This document shows, piece after piece, positions 41,869 to 49,903 of a DNA stretch of 64,000 nucleotides. Where the stretch lies: NCBI RefSeq assembly GCF_032116555.1, contig NZ_CP134949.1, forward strand, positions 248,001 to 312,000. The letters run 5' to 3'. Origin of the DNA: Halobaculum sp. XH14 (GTDB lineage: Archaea; Halobacteriota; Halobacteria; Halobacteriales; Haloferacaceae). The notes beneath the pieces are model-generated. The model did no database searches. It was not told where the DNA came from and was given only the letters and a program-made list of their open reading frames with translations. A program made the translations under genes and the position numbers. Position 1 is the first letter of the stretch. Every line of letters begins with the position of its first letter.

Positions 41869-43050
41869 ATGACCGACGCGTACCTCGTCGGGGCCGGGCA
41901 GTCGCCGTTCGGGTCGTTCCCGGACGAGACGTACCGCTCGCTGTTCGACACGGCGTTCGACCGGGCGCTCGCGAGCGTCGACGGCGACCTCGACCCCGAC
42001 CGGATCGACGAGGCGTTCCTCGGCACGCTCGGCGTCGGCGGGAGACAGATCGGGCTGAGCGCGCCCGCCGTCACCGAGCACGTCGGCCTCCACGCGATTC
42101 CGACGACGCGTGTCGAGAACGCCTGCGCGTCCAGCGGCTACGCGCTCCGGAGCGCCGTCGCGGCCGTCCGGGCCGGGATGGCCGACCTCGTCCTCGCGGG
42201 CGGCTACGAGGTGATGACCGACACCAGCGCCGACCGGACGAAGTGGTGGCTCGGCGTCTCCGGCGAGACCGAGTGGGAGCGCCTCTCCGGGACGACGTTC
42301 GCCGGCGTCTACGCCCAGATGGCCAGCGCCCACATGAACGAGTACGGGACGACGACGGAGGACCTCTCCCGGGTCGCCGTCAAGAACCACGCCAACGGCG
42401 CCGAGAACCCCGACGCCCACCTCGGCTTCGAGTGTTCGCTGGAGGACGCCATGGACGCCCCCGCGGTCGCCGACCCGCTGAACCTCTATCACTGCTGTCC
42501 GACGACCGACGGCGCGAGCGCGGTGCTCGTCGCGAGCGGGGACGTCGCCCGGGAACTGAGCGACGACCCCGTCCGCGTCGCCGGCGTCGGCGCCGCCAGC
42601 GGCCGGGTCGGTCTGTTCCAGCGCCCCGGCCTGGCGTCGATTCCAGCGACCCGGACGGCCGCCGAGCGGGCCTACGGGGCGGCCGGCATCGACGACCCGG
42701 CCGGGGACCTCGACTTCGCGGAGGTCCACGACTGCTTCGCAATCGCCGAACTGCTCGCATACGAGGACCTCGGCTTCTGTGATCCGGGCGAGTCCGGTCG
42801 ACTGCTCCGCGAGGGGCGGACCGACCCGGACGGCGACCTCCCCGTCAACACCTCCGGCGGGCTGAAATCGAAGGGCCACCCCATCGGCGCGACCGGCACA
42901 GGACAGGCGGTCGAGGCGTTCAAGCAGCTCCGCGGCGAGGCCGCGGTGCAGGTCGCGGACCCGGTCCGCGGGCTGGCCCACAACGTCGGCGGCTCCGGCG
43001 GCGGCGTCACCGTCCACGTGTTCGAGCGGGCCGCGGAGGTGGACGCGTGA
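41869..43050 (+). CDS. Thiolase (acetyl-CoA C-acyltransferase family)
   Basis: 393 residues from ATG 41869. The acyl-binding Cys lies in VENACASSGYALRSAVAAVR (near residue 86). VHDCFAIAELLAYEDLG and SGGLKSKGHPIGATGTGQA supply the catalytic His blocks of SCP2-type thiolases. Archaeal members of this group act in a complex with an HMG-CoA-synthase-like protein and a DUF35 protein, channelling acetoacetyl-CoA toward mevalonate. Here the next gene overlaps by 4 nt and fuses both of those partner domains, so the two products very likely work together. Confidence 0.9.
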   Translation: MTDAYLVGAGQSPFGSFPDETYRSLFDTAFDRALASVDGDLDPDRIDEAFLGTLGVGGRQIGLSAPAVTEHVGLHAIPTTRVENACASSGYALRSAVAAVRAGMADLVLAGGYEVMTDTSADRTKWWLGVSGETEWERLSGTTFAGVYAQMASAHMNEYGTTTEDLSRVAVKNHANGAENPDAHLGFECSLEDAMDAPAVADPLNLYHCCPTTDGASAVLVASGDVARELSDDPVRVAGVGAASGRVGLFQRPGLASIPATRTAAERAYGAAGIDDPAGDLDFAEVHDCFAIAELLAYEDLGFCDPGESGRLLREGRTDPDGDLPVNTSGGLKSKGHPIGATGTGQAVEAFKQLRGEAAVQVADPVRGLAHNVGGSGGGVTVHVFERAAEVDA

Positions 43051-44522
43051 ATCCCGATGCCGACGCCGAACGCGGCATCCTCGCGGCCGGGGTCTACGTC
43101 CCCCGCGCCAGACTCCCCGCCGAGACGGTCGCGGACGCGTGGGGCAGTTTCGAGGGCCGCGGCATCGACACGACCGCCGTCCCGGCGGGCGACGAGGATG
43201 CCGTGACGATGGGCGTCGCGGCGGCGGAACGGGCGTTCGAGGCGAACACCGCGACCGGAACGTCGCCCGATTCGCCGGACTCGGCGTCGGTCGCGCCCGA
43301 CGAGGTCGGGACGCTCGCGTTCGCCACCACGACGCCGCCGCTGGAGGAGGAGCAACTCGGGCCGCGACTCGTCCGGGCGCTCGGCCTCCCGGACTCCTGC
43401 CGGACGTGGGAGCACGGCGGGAGCACCGCAGCGGGCGCGGACGCCATCCAGACCGCTCTCGACGCCGACGGCCCGGCGCTCGCGGTCGTCGCGGACGCGC
43501 CGGAGGGTGACCCGGCCGGCGAGGGCCACGCGTTCGGCGCGGGCGCCGCGGCGTTCCTCGTCGCCGACGACGCCCTCGTCCCCTGCGAGGCGGTCGCGGC
43601 CGCGACCGACGAGTCGCCCGGCATCCGGTTCCGGGAGCGCGGCGCGACCGACCTCGACTCGCTCGACGTGACCGGGTACGAGCGCGCGGCGACCCGCGAG
43701 ACGACCCGCCGGGCCATCGCCGACCTTGACGTCGACCCGGACGAAATCCGCGCCGCGGCGGTCCACCAGCCGAACGGGTCGATGCCGTCCCGCATCGCGG
43801 ACGGGGACGTCGTCCCCGCGGACGCCGTCTCGGCGGGACTGGTCGCGGACCGCGTCGGCGACGCGGGGGCGGCGACGGTTCCGATGGGCCTCGTCGAGGC
43901 GCTTTCGACCCCGGGCGACGGCCCCGTCCTCGCGGCGTTCTTCGGGAGCGGCGGGAGCGCCGTCGCGTTCTCGTTCGCCGGCGAACTCGACGCGGTGGCC
44001 GGGACCGACTTCGACGACGGCGTCGCCGTCGAGTACGCCGAGTCCCTCCGCAAGCGCGGTCGCCTCGGCGACGGCGAGGTCGCCGGGGGCGGCGCGAACG
44101 TCTCGCTGCCGAACTGGCGGCGGACGCTCGACGCCCGCTACGCGCTGACCGCCGGGCGCTGTCCCGAGTGCGGGACGCTCTCGTTCCCGGGCGAGGGCGC
44201 CTGCGGGGGCTGTCACGAGCGGGTCGAGTACGAGCGGGTGTCGCTCTCCCGGGAGGGGACCGTCGAGGCGCGGACGGTCATCGGCCAGGGCGGCGCGCCC
44301 CCGGAGTTCGTCGCCCTCCAGCGCCGCGAGGGCGACTACGCGGCGGTCCTCGTCCGACTCCCCGCGAGCGAGGCGGACGGGTCGGTGGTGCTGCCCGCCC
44401 AGGTGACCGACTGCGACCCCGACGCCGTCGAGGTGGGCGACTCGGTCCGCCGGACCGTCCGTCGGATCTACGACCAGGAGGGCGTCCCGCGGTACGGCGC
44501 GAAGTTCAAGCCGACGGGATAG
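43047..44522 (+). CDS. HMG-CoA-synthase-like domain fused to DUF35 (zinc ribbon-OB fold)
   Basis: 491 residues from GTG 43047, overlapping the thiolase stop (GTGA). Residues 1-340 resemble HMG-CoA synthase/KAS III thiolase folds (GILAAGVYVPRARLPAETVA; TLAFATTTPPLEEEQLGPRL; AAAVHQPNGSMPSRIA). Where HMGS has its nucleophile (roughly ACKAGTAA), this protein reads WEHGGSTAAGADAI, with no Cys. The C-terminal 130 residues are DUF35: zinc ribbon CPEC/CGGCH, then an OB fold (VEARTVIGQGGAPPEFVALQ). The fusion mirrors the archaeal thiolase-HMGS-DUF35 complex, but loss of the Cys suggests a scaffold or a different chemistry. Confidence 0.85.
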   Translation: MNPDADAERGILAAGVYVPRARLPAETVADAWGSFEGRGIDTTAVPAGDEDAVTMGVAAAERAFEANTATGTSPDSPDSASVAPDEVGTLAFATTTPPLEEEQLGPRLVRALGLPDSCRTWEHGGSTAAGADAIQTALDADGPALAVVADAPEGDPAGEGHAFGAGAAAFLVADDALVPCEAVAAATDESPGIRFRERGATDLDSLDVTGYERAATRETTRRAIADLDVDPDEIRAAAVHQPNGSMPSRIADGDVVPADAVSAGLVADRVGDAGAATVPMGLVEALSTPGDGPVLAAFFGSGGSAVAFSFAGELDAVAGTDFDDGVAVEYAESLRKRGRLGDGEVAGGGANVSLPNWRRTLDARYALTAGRCPECGTLSFPGEGACGGCHERVEYERVSLSREGTVEARTVIGQGGAPPEFVALQRREGDYAAVLVRLPASEADGSVVLPAQVTDCDPDAVEVGDSVRRTVRRIYDQEGVPRYGAKFKPTG

Positions 44523-44539
44523 CCGACGGTGACGACGAA

Positions 44540-45775
44540 TCAGTGGGTGTCGTCGTCCCAGGTTTCCTCGTCCCACCCCGCGAGCGCGCGGTGTTCCTCG
44601 GCCACGGCAGCGACGGCGTCGACGTCGAGCGGGCCGTCCTCGGTGACGACGGTGACCAGGTTCGAGGGTGTCCGGTCGAACAGCGGGGCGAACGACTCGA
44701 CCCCTGCCGGGACATCGAACCCGGCCGACCCGGGATGGAACGAGTCGGTGCCCGAAATCTTGTCCCGGGCGGTCACGGCGTAGCAGGGGACGCCCTCGCG
44801 GGCGGCCGCGAGCGCCAGCCCCCGCGTCCCGACCTTGTTCGCCACGTCGCCGTCCGGGAACACCGTGTCGGCGCCGACGAGCGCCGCGTCGACCACGTCC
44901 TCGGCCAGCACGGCGGGGACGGCGGCGTTGGGCAGCAGCGTCACCTCCCGGTCGGCCGCGGCCAGCTCCGCCGCGACGTCGCGCCCCTCGCCGCCCGGGC
45001 GCGATTCGGCGACGAACACTCGTTCGTCGTGGTCGGCGAGCGCCGCGGCGACGGTGCCCGATCGCGAGAGCGTGAGAACTGCACCGTCGAGCAGCGTCGC
45101 CGCCTCGGTTGCCGCGGCCTCGTCGGCGTTCACGGCGGCCTCGACGGCCGCGATGGCGCGGTCGCGGACCGCCGCGGGCGTCCGCTCGGCACCGGCCACG
45201 ACGCGGTTCACGCGGTTCGAGAGCGCTGCCATCCCCGGCCGCGCGTCCCGGAGGGCCCGCGCGGCGTCGGCGACGGCGTCCCACGACTCGGCGACGGCCG
45301 CCTCGTCGCGCAGCGCCTCCAGCGCACGGACGGAGACGTCCGAGGAGCCGTGCGTGTCGTCGTCCCGGACCGTCTCGAGGGTCGGGCCGACCGCGCGGTA
45401 CGCCGCCCAGAGCTTCGGCACCGTCTCGCGCCCCAGCATGGCCGTCGCGGGCACCCACTCGTGGGCCGCGAGTTCCTCGTTTTTCGTCACCTCGCGCGTC
45501 GCGCACTCGAACAGGAACGGGTGGACGGTGAACGTCCCCTCGGCGTCGTCTACCGCTACCGGGTCGCCGGCGCGGACGAGCGTCAGGGCCGACCCCTCGA
45601 CGCCGACTTCCTCCTCGACCTCGCGGCACGCGTCCGCGAGCGGGTCGTCCGTGTCGTCCTCGACGTAGCCGGAGACGCCGCCCCACTGCCCGCGGTAGGT
45701 GCCGACCGCGTCGCCCCGGCGGACCAGCAGCACCTCGCCGCGGTTCCGGAGGAAGGCGGTGACGACGTGGGCCAT
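44540..45775 (-). CDS. NUDIX domain fused to eIF2B-alpha/R15P-isomerase-like domain
   Basis: 411 residues from ATG 45775. Residues 1-135 are a NUDIX hydrolase domain (VVTAFLRNRGEVLLVRRG; GGVSGYVEDD; CREVEEEVGV). From about residue 150 an eIF2B/MtnA/ribose-1,5-bisphosphate isomerase-type domain follows: VLTLSRSGTVAAALADHDER, VFVAESRPGGEGRDVAAELA, GADTVFPDGDVANKVGTRGL and YAVTARDKI. The substrate-contact ESRP and GAD...NK.GT motifs are retained, but the THCNS catalytic-Cys segment of R15P isomerase reads TLSRS. It converges with the DUF35 fusion gene 17 nt away. A nucleotide- or sugar-phosphate-sensing or salvage enzyme is plausible; the function is unknown. Confidence 0.85.
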   Translation of the reverse strand: MAHVVTAFLRNRGEVLLVRRGDAVGTYRGQWGGVSGYVEDDTDDPLADACREVEEEVGVEGSALTLVRAGDPVAVDDAEGTFTVHPFLFECATREVTKNEELAAHEWVPATAMLGRETVPKLWAAYRAVGPTLETVRDDDTHGSSDVSVRALEALRDEAAVAESWDAVADAARALRDARPGMAALSNRVNRVVAGAERTPAAVRDRAIAAVEAAVNADEAAATEAATLLDGAVLTLSRSGTVAAALADHDERVFVAESRPGGEGRDVAAELAAADREVTLLPNAAVPAVLAEDVVDAALVGADTVFPDGDVANKVGTRGLALAAAREGVPCYAVTARDKISGTDSFHPGSAGFDVPAGVESFAPLFDRTPSNLVTVVTEDGPLDVDAVAAVAEEHRALAGWDEETWDDDTH

Positions 45776-45910
45776 GTCAGTCGGTCCGGTCGCCGTCGTC
45801 ACGAAGGTTGCGGCGAGCGTCCGCTCGCGGCAGCAGCGCCCGTTTGCATCGCGCCCACCCACCGGCAGACTCAAGGACATCTGCTTCGAGATGCCGAAGA
45901 CTGAGTCTCT

Positions 45911-46399
45911 ATGGAACTTTCGGACGAACTCAAGTGCGTTTTCAGCGCCGAACTGGACGAGGCGGGCGACACCTACACCGTCGAGGTCCCGAAACGCGAA
46001 CTCGAGAACGGCGTCCTCCGGCCGGGTGAGGTGGTCCGCGTGGCGATCCTCAGCACCGAGCAGCAGTCGACGGCCGCGTCCGAGCGCGGGAGCGACGGCG
46101 CGCAGTCGAACGGCGGTCCGGGGGCCGAGTCGGACGAGGGCCGCGCGGACGGTGCGGCAGCCGGCGGACGGGACGGGGCAAGCGGCGGACTCGAACCGCC
46201 GGTCGAGGAGGGCGACGAGCGGACGGTCGACATCGAGGGGATCGGCGAGCAGGGCGACGGCATCGCGCGCGTCGAGCGCGGCTTCGTCGTCATCGTCCCC
46301 GACACGGAGGAGGGCGAGCGGGTGACCATCGAGATCACGAACGTCCGGACGAACGTCGCGTTCGGCGAGGTCCTCGAGCGCAAGGACTACTACGTGTAG
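45911..46399 (+). CDS. TRAM-domain protein
   Basis: 162 residues. The last 62 form a TRAM beta-barrel (VDIEGIGEQGDGIARVERGF, VIVPDTEEGERVTIEITNVR, FGEVLERKDYYV), an RNA-binding module of archaeal translation and tRNA-modification proteins that may serve as an RNA chaperone. The first 50 residues (LKCVFSAELDEAGDTYTVEV, KRELENGVLRPGEVVRVAIL) are a second small beta domain found before TRAM in haloarchaea. A disordered Gly/Ser/Asp/Ala-rich linker (about 52-98) joins them. Confidence 0.88.
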   Translation: MELSDELKCVFSAELDEAGDTYTVEVPKRELENGVLRPGEVVRVAILSTEQQSTAASERGSDGAQSNGGPGAESDEGRADGAAAGGRDGASGGLEPPVEEGDERTVDIEGIGEQGDGIARVERGFVVIVPDTEEGERVTIEITNVRTNVAFGEVLERKDYYV

Positions 46400-46403
46400 C
46401 CGG

Positions 46404-46574
46404 TCAGGCCTCGGGCTCGAACCGACTGTGGATGTTCGTGCTGCCACACTCGGGACACTGCGTGAGCGTGCCGAGCGGCGGGTGGTCGACCCGCTCCCAG
46501 TCCTCGCCGGCGGGTGCCTCGAACCCGCACTGGAGACACTGTAACTGCGCCGTTTCGGGTTGGTTTCGGGCCAT
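46404..46574 (-). CDS. 56-residue zinc-ribbon protein
   Basis: A short ORF from ATG 46574. LQCLQCGFEAPAGEDWERVD and LTQCPECGSTNIHSRFEPEA give two CxxC pairs about 25 residues apart, the spacing of a zinc ribbon or rubredoxin-like knuckle. Composition is acidic and halophilic, codon use matches the neighbours, and its stop is only 4 bp from the convergent TRAM gene stop, leaving no room for a chance gap. Such small zinc-finger proteins are numerous in haloarchaea; partners are unknown. Confidence 0.75.
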   Translation of the reverse strand: MARNQPETAQLQCLQCGFEAPAGEDWERVDHPPLGTLTQCPECGSTNIHSRFEPEA

Positions 46575-46747
46575 ACTCCACGGTTCGGGCTCCCGAGTGA
46601 AAACAGTACGTCAGCGCCGCTGCCGGGGACCCGGACGGTGACGTGACCGGGCGTCCAGTTTCGGCGTCGATCACGCCGGCACCGCTAGACACCGGACAGC
46701 CGTACCACCACCGGCGACCTTTTGCCACCGACGCACGACCGCCCGAT

Positions 46748-47503
46748 ATGGAACTGTTCGCCGTCCCCGACCTCCCCGAGATTCGGGAGGGCGAGGACCT
46801 CGCGGCCGCGATCCGCGACCGGGTCGACCTCCGCCCGGACGACGTGGTCTGTGTCGCCTCCACCGTCGTCTCGAAGGCCGAGGGGCGGACGTTCGACCTC
46901 GACGACTTCCCGCCCTCGGAGCGGGCCAGGGGGATCGCGTCCCGGCTCGAAGCGATCTCGGGCGAGGAGAAGGACCCCCGGTTCGCCCAGGCCGTCCTGG
47001 AGGAGTCCGACGAGCTGCTGCTGGAAGCCCCGTTCCTCCTCACGGCGACACGCTTCGGCCACGTCGGAGTCAACGCCGGCATCGACCGCTCGAACGTCCC
47101 GGCGGGTGACCTGCTGCTCCTCCCCGAGGATCCGACTGAGTCGGCCGAGCGGATCCGCGAGGGGCTGCCGGTCGATCGCGTGATCGTCACCGACACCTGC
47201 GGCCGGCCGTTCCGGCACGGCCAGCGCGGCGTCGCCGTCGGCTGGGCCGGCATGCACGCCTCCCGCGACTGGCGCGGCGAGACGGACCGCGACGGGCGCG
47301 AACTCGGCGTCACCGTCGAGAACGTCGTGGACGAACTCGCGGCCGCCGCGAACCTCCTCGCGGGCGAGGGCGACGGCGGCACCCCGGTCGTCGTCGTCCG
47401 CGACTTCGAGTGGGGCGCACACGGCGGCAGCGACGAGCACTTCCGCGCGGTCGAGGGCGACTTCGTGCGGCAGGCGCTGCAGGGGTGGGAGTTCGATGGG
47501 TGA
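46748..47503 (+). CDS. cofE: Coenzyme F420-0:L-glutamate ligase
   Basis: 251 residues from ATG 46748. The family blocks are MELFAVPDLPEIREGEDLAA, VVCVASTVVSKAEGRTFDLD, FGHVGVNAGIDRSNVPAGDL and VIVTDTCGRPFRHGQRGVAV. CofE adds glutamates to F420-0 with GTP. It overlaps the mer gene by 8 nt, directly linking F420 maturation with an F420-dependent reductase. A TTTTGCC box about 28 nt upstream of the ATG suggests a leaderless start. Confidence 0.95.
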   Translation: MELFAVPDLPEIREGEDLAAAIRDRVDLRPDDVVCVASTVVSKAEGRTFDLDDFPPSERARGIASRLEAISGEEKDPRFAQAVLEESDELLLEAPFLLTATRFGHVGVNAGIDRSNVPAGDLLLLPEDPTESAERIREGLPVDRVIVTDTCGRPFRHGQRGVAVGWAGMHASRDWRGETDRDGRELGVTVENVVDELAAAANLLAGEGDGGTPVVVVRDFEWGAHGGSDEHFRAVEGDFVRQALQGWEFDG

Positions 47504-48530
47504 GGACGACCCGTCCTCCGGCGCGGCCGTCGCCTCGCGGGGCGGCGGAATGTTCGGCCTCGAACTCACGCCCGAACACCCCGTCGAGCGCCTCGTCGAC
47601 CTGGGTACGACGGCCGAGGACGCGGGGTTCGACGCGGTGTTCGTCTCGCACCACTACAACAACCGGGACGCGTTCCAGGCGCTCGCCCGTATCGCCGCCG
47701 AGACCGACGCGGTCCGACTCGGCCCCGGCGTCGTCAACCCCCTCGAAACCCACCCCGTCACGCTCGCCTCCCGGGTCGCCACGCTCGACGAGTCCTCGGG
47801 CGGCCGCGCCGTGTACGGCGTCGGCCCCGGCGACCCGTCCTCGCTGCGGAACCTCGGCCTCGCCGAGGAGCGCGGCCTCCGCCCCGTGCTGGAGGCGTTC
47901 GAGGTCGCGCGGGACCTCTGGGCGGGCGAGCGCGTCGACGGCGCGAGCACGTTCGACGCCGACGACGCGGGGCTCAACTACGAACCGCCCCAGGGCGCGG
48001 CCATCCCGGCCTACGTCGGCGGCGAGGGGCCCCACATGTGCCGGATGGCCGGCAAGCGGGCCGACGGCCTGCTGTTCAACGGCTCGCACCCAGACGACCT
48101 GGCCTGGGCCCGCGAGCGCGTGGACGAGGGGCTCGCGGAGCGCTCGGACGGCGTCGACGCCGACGCGTTCGACCTCGCGGCGTACGCCTCGGTGTCGGTC
48201 TCCGCCGACGGCGAGGCGGCCAGGGACGCCGCCCGCCCGCCGGTCGCGTACATCACGGCCGGGGCCGCGCCGCCGGTGCTGGACCGGCACGACATCGACC
48301 CCGAGCGCGCCGCGCGGATCGGCGACGCCATCGCGGCCGGGGAGTTCTCGGAGGCGTTCGCGGCCGTGACGCCGGCGATGCTGGAGGCGTTCTGCATCGC
48401 CGGCACGCCCGACGAGGTGGGGAGGGAGATGAGAGCGGTGCTGGCGGAGGCTAACTCGCTGGTCGTCGGCTCGCCGATCGGTCCGGACCTGGCGGAGGGG
48501 ATCCGGCTGGCCGCCGAGGCGGCCCCGTAG
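47496..48530 (+). CDS. mer: F420-dependent 5,10-methylene-tetrahydropterin/folate reductase (Mer, luciferase-like)
   Basis: 344 residues. After a short Ser/Gly arm, FGLELTPEHPVERLVDLGTT and DAVFVSHHYNNRDAFQALAR open a bacterial-luciferase-like TIM barrel. GPGVVNPLETHPVTLASRVA and YGVGPGDPSSLRNLGL are typical of Mer, which reduces methylene-H4MPT or methylene-H4F with F420H2. In non-methanogenic haloarchaea it likely serves one-carbon metabolism in place of MetF. It starts 8 nt before the cofE stop, so the two are coupled. Other F420-dependent luciferase-like oxidoreductases are a minor alternative. Confidence 0.88.
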   Translation: MGEDDPSSGAAVASRGGGMFGLELTPEHPVERLVDLGTTAEDAGFDAVFVSHHYNNRDAFQALARIAAETDAVRLGPGVVNPLETHPVTLASRVATLDESSGGRAVYGVGPGDPSSLRNLGLAEERGLRPVLEAFEVARDLWAGERVDGASTFDADDAGLNYEPPQGAAIPAYVGGEGPHMCRMAGKRADGLLFNGSHPDDLAWARERVDEGLAERSDGVDADAFDLAAYASVSVSADGEAARDAARPPVAYITAGAAPPVLDRHDIDPERAARIGDAIAAGEFSEAFAAVTPAMLEAFCIAGTPDEVGREMRAVLAEANSLVVGSPIGPDLAEGIRLAAEAAP

Positions 48531-48573
48531 CCGCGCTCGGCTCGAGGTCAGTCCCGTTAAAGAGGGCGGCGGT

Positions 48574-48819
48574 TCAGCGTCGCGGCGGCGCGTCGCGCGG
48601 ACCGCTGCCGGGGGACGCGACGTTGACGCCGAGTTCCCGGACGAACGCGCCGAGCGCGAGGTAGCCGAGGACGCCGACGCTGGCCGCCATGAACAGCCCG
48701 CCGACGAGCACCGAGATCAGCGAGAGCGGATCCGCGAGCGCGACGTCGAGCCCGATGATCTCCCCCATGCCGACGATGCTCCTGCCCAGTTCCGTGAGGA
48801 ACTCCGTGACCGTGACCAT
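48574..48819 (-). CDS. Small membrane protein
   Basis: 81 residues. An amphipathic start (VTVTEFLTELGRSIVGMGEI) is followed by one or two hydrophobic segments (LSLISVLVGGLFMAASVGVL, GYLALGAFVRELGVNV) and a basic/proline tail. It has no recognised family. It faces the mer gene convergently and lies between mer and engB. Real because of its clean hydrophobic pattern and codon use, but function unknown. Confidence 0.65.
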   Translation of the reverse strand: MVTVTEFLTELGRSIVGMGEIIGLDVALADPLSLISVLVGGLFMAASVGVLGYLALGAFVRELGVNVASPGSGPRDAPPRR

Positions 48820-48939
48820 GGGGGCGCTTGTGTGTGGCGGTGCTTGAGCGTTGGCGTTCGCGTGGACGTTCGGGGTCGCGTCGAATCCGTCGAACCGGCT
48901 CCGAGGGGTCCATCACGTCGACCCGAACCCGTCCGGCGT

Positions 48940-49563
48940 TCAGGAAACGAACTTCAGCAGGTCGTCCCGCTTCGCCTCCCCGAACCGCTCGCGCAGCACC
49001 TCGAGCAGCGGTTCGACGCTCCCGCGCTTGGCGGAGACGGGCGCGACGATGTGGTCCCACTGCTGCCACGGCGGGTACAGCCCCAGCCGGTCGCACAGCT
49101 CGTCCAGCCGCTCGTCCCGGTCATCCACCTTGTCCATCTTGTTGACCGCCACGACCGGCGGGACGTCGACGTCCTGCAGGAAGTGGAACAGCTCCACGTC
49201 GTGGGGAATCTCCTCCTCGTTCGTGTGCCGGTCGATGATGTCGATCACGCTCTTGCCGTCGACGACCAGCACGCCGGCGAGGATGTGCTCGGCGTTCGCC
49301 TCGACGTACCGCACCACGTCGGTCTTGATCGCCTCCCGGTGTTCCTCCTCGACGCCGGACATGAACCCGAAGCCGGGGAGGTCGGTGAACATGAACCCCT
49401 CGGGCGCCCAGTCGTAGTGGTTCGGCTGCCGGGTGACGCCTGGCTTCCTGCCCGTCGTGAAGTCGTGGCCCGTGAGTTCGCGCATCAGCGTGGACTTCCC
49501 GACGTTCGACCGGCCGACGAGCACCACCTCGGCGTCGCGGTCGGGTCGTCCCTCGAAGGTCAT
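48940..49563 (-). CDS. engB: GTP-binding protein EngB (YihA/YsxC family)
   Basis: 207 residues. G1 [21 protein letters not shown]2 KPGVTR, G3 [10 protein letters not shown]4 VAVNKMDK and G5 PVSAKRG are all present. The family assists large-subunit ribosome assembly in bacteria; the archaeal branch is less studied. An internal segment ([20 protein letters not shown]) is helical and normal for the family. It is preceded by a TTAACCG-type box about 25 nt before the ATG. Confidence 0.93.
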   Translation of the reverse strand: MTFEGRPDRDAEVVLVGRSNVGKSTLMRELTGHDFTTGRKPGVTRQPNHYDWAPEGFMFTDLPGFGFMSGVEEEHREAIKTDVVRYVEANAEHILAGVLVVDGKSVIDIIDRHTNEEEIPHDVELFHFLQDVDVPPVVAVNKMDKVDDRDERLDELCDRLGLYPPWQQWDHIVAPVSAKRGSVEPLLEVLRERFGEAKRDDLLKFVS

Positions 49564-49663
49564 GGCTTCGGGTTGGACGAGTGGGCGGTTAAGGGGTGTG
49601 GCCGGGCTCTGTCTGGTGGGTCTCTGCTGTAGTCGTAGAGTTTGGTGAGGTGACGATAGCCTC

Positions 49664-49835
49664 GAAAGCCCCCGCGGTCCCGTTCAGTCCCACCCACACT
49701 GCACCTCACCCTCCCCAACCTCCTGTGCTCCTCACTCACTCGCTGCGCTCGTTCGGCTGCGGTTGCTCGTCCCTCGCGCGCGTCTGCTCGTCCCTCGCGC
49801 GCGTCTGCTCGCCCCTGCGGGGCTCGCCGTCACGC
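49664..49835 (+). repeat. Dispersed repeat mosaic with a 21-bp tandem pair
   Basis: Module A is truncated (GAAAGCCCCCGCGGT at 49664-49678), followed by a CAGTCCCACCC block and a module C-like segment. Within it a 21-bp unit (TGCTCGTCCCTCGCGCGCGT plus C) is repeated exactly at 49764-49784 and 49785-49805 with a third partial copy. It fills the gene-free gap 49564-49903 downstream of the ABC importer genes. Confidence 0.7.
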
Positions 49836-49903
49836 GCGCCGTGCCGGCTGCTCCCCATCGCGCAACTCACATCGAAAACGTCTCACCGAAAAAGGGAGTT
49901 CGG

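Noticed and set aside
42672-45686. Very long minus-strand open frame of about 1000 codons crossing the thiolase fusion and NUDIX genes
   Set aside because: High GC content keeps antisense frames open. Its product is Arg/Gly-rich and lacks domains, while the overlapped plus- and minus-strand genes have clear motifs.
48940-49563. engB and the NOG1-type gene as one recent duplication
   Set aside because: Both are GTPases, but their motif contexts and flanking domains are different, as expected for two ancient families.
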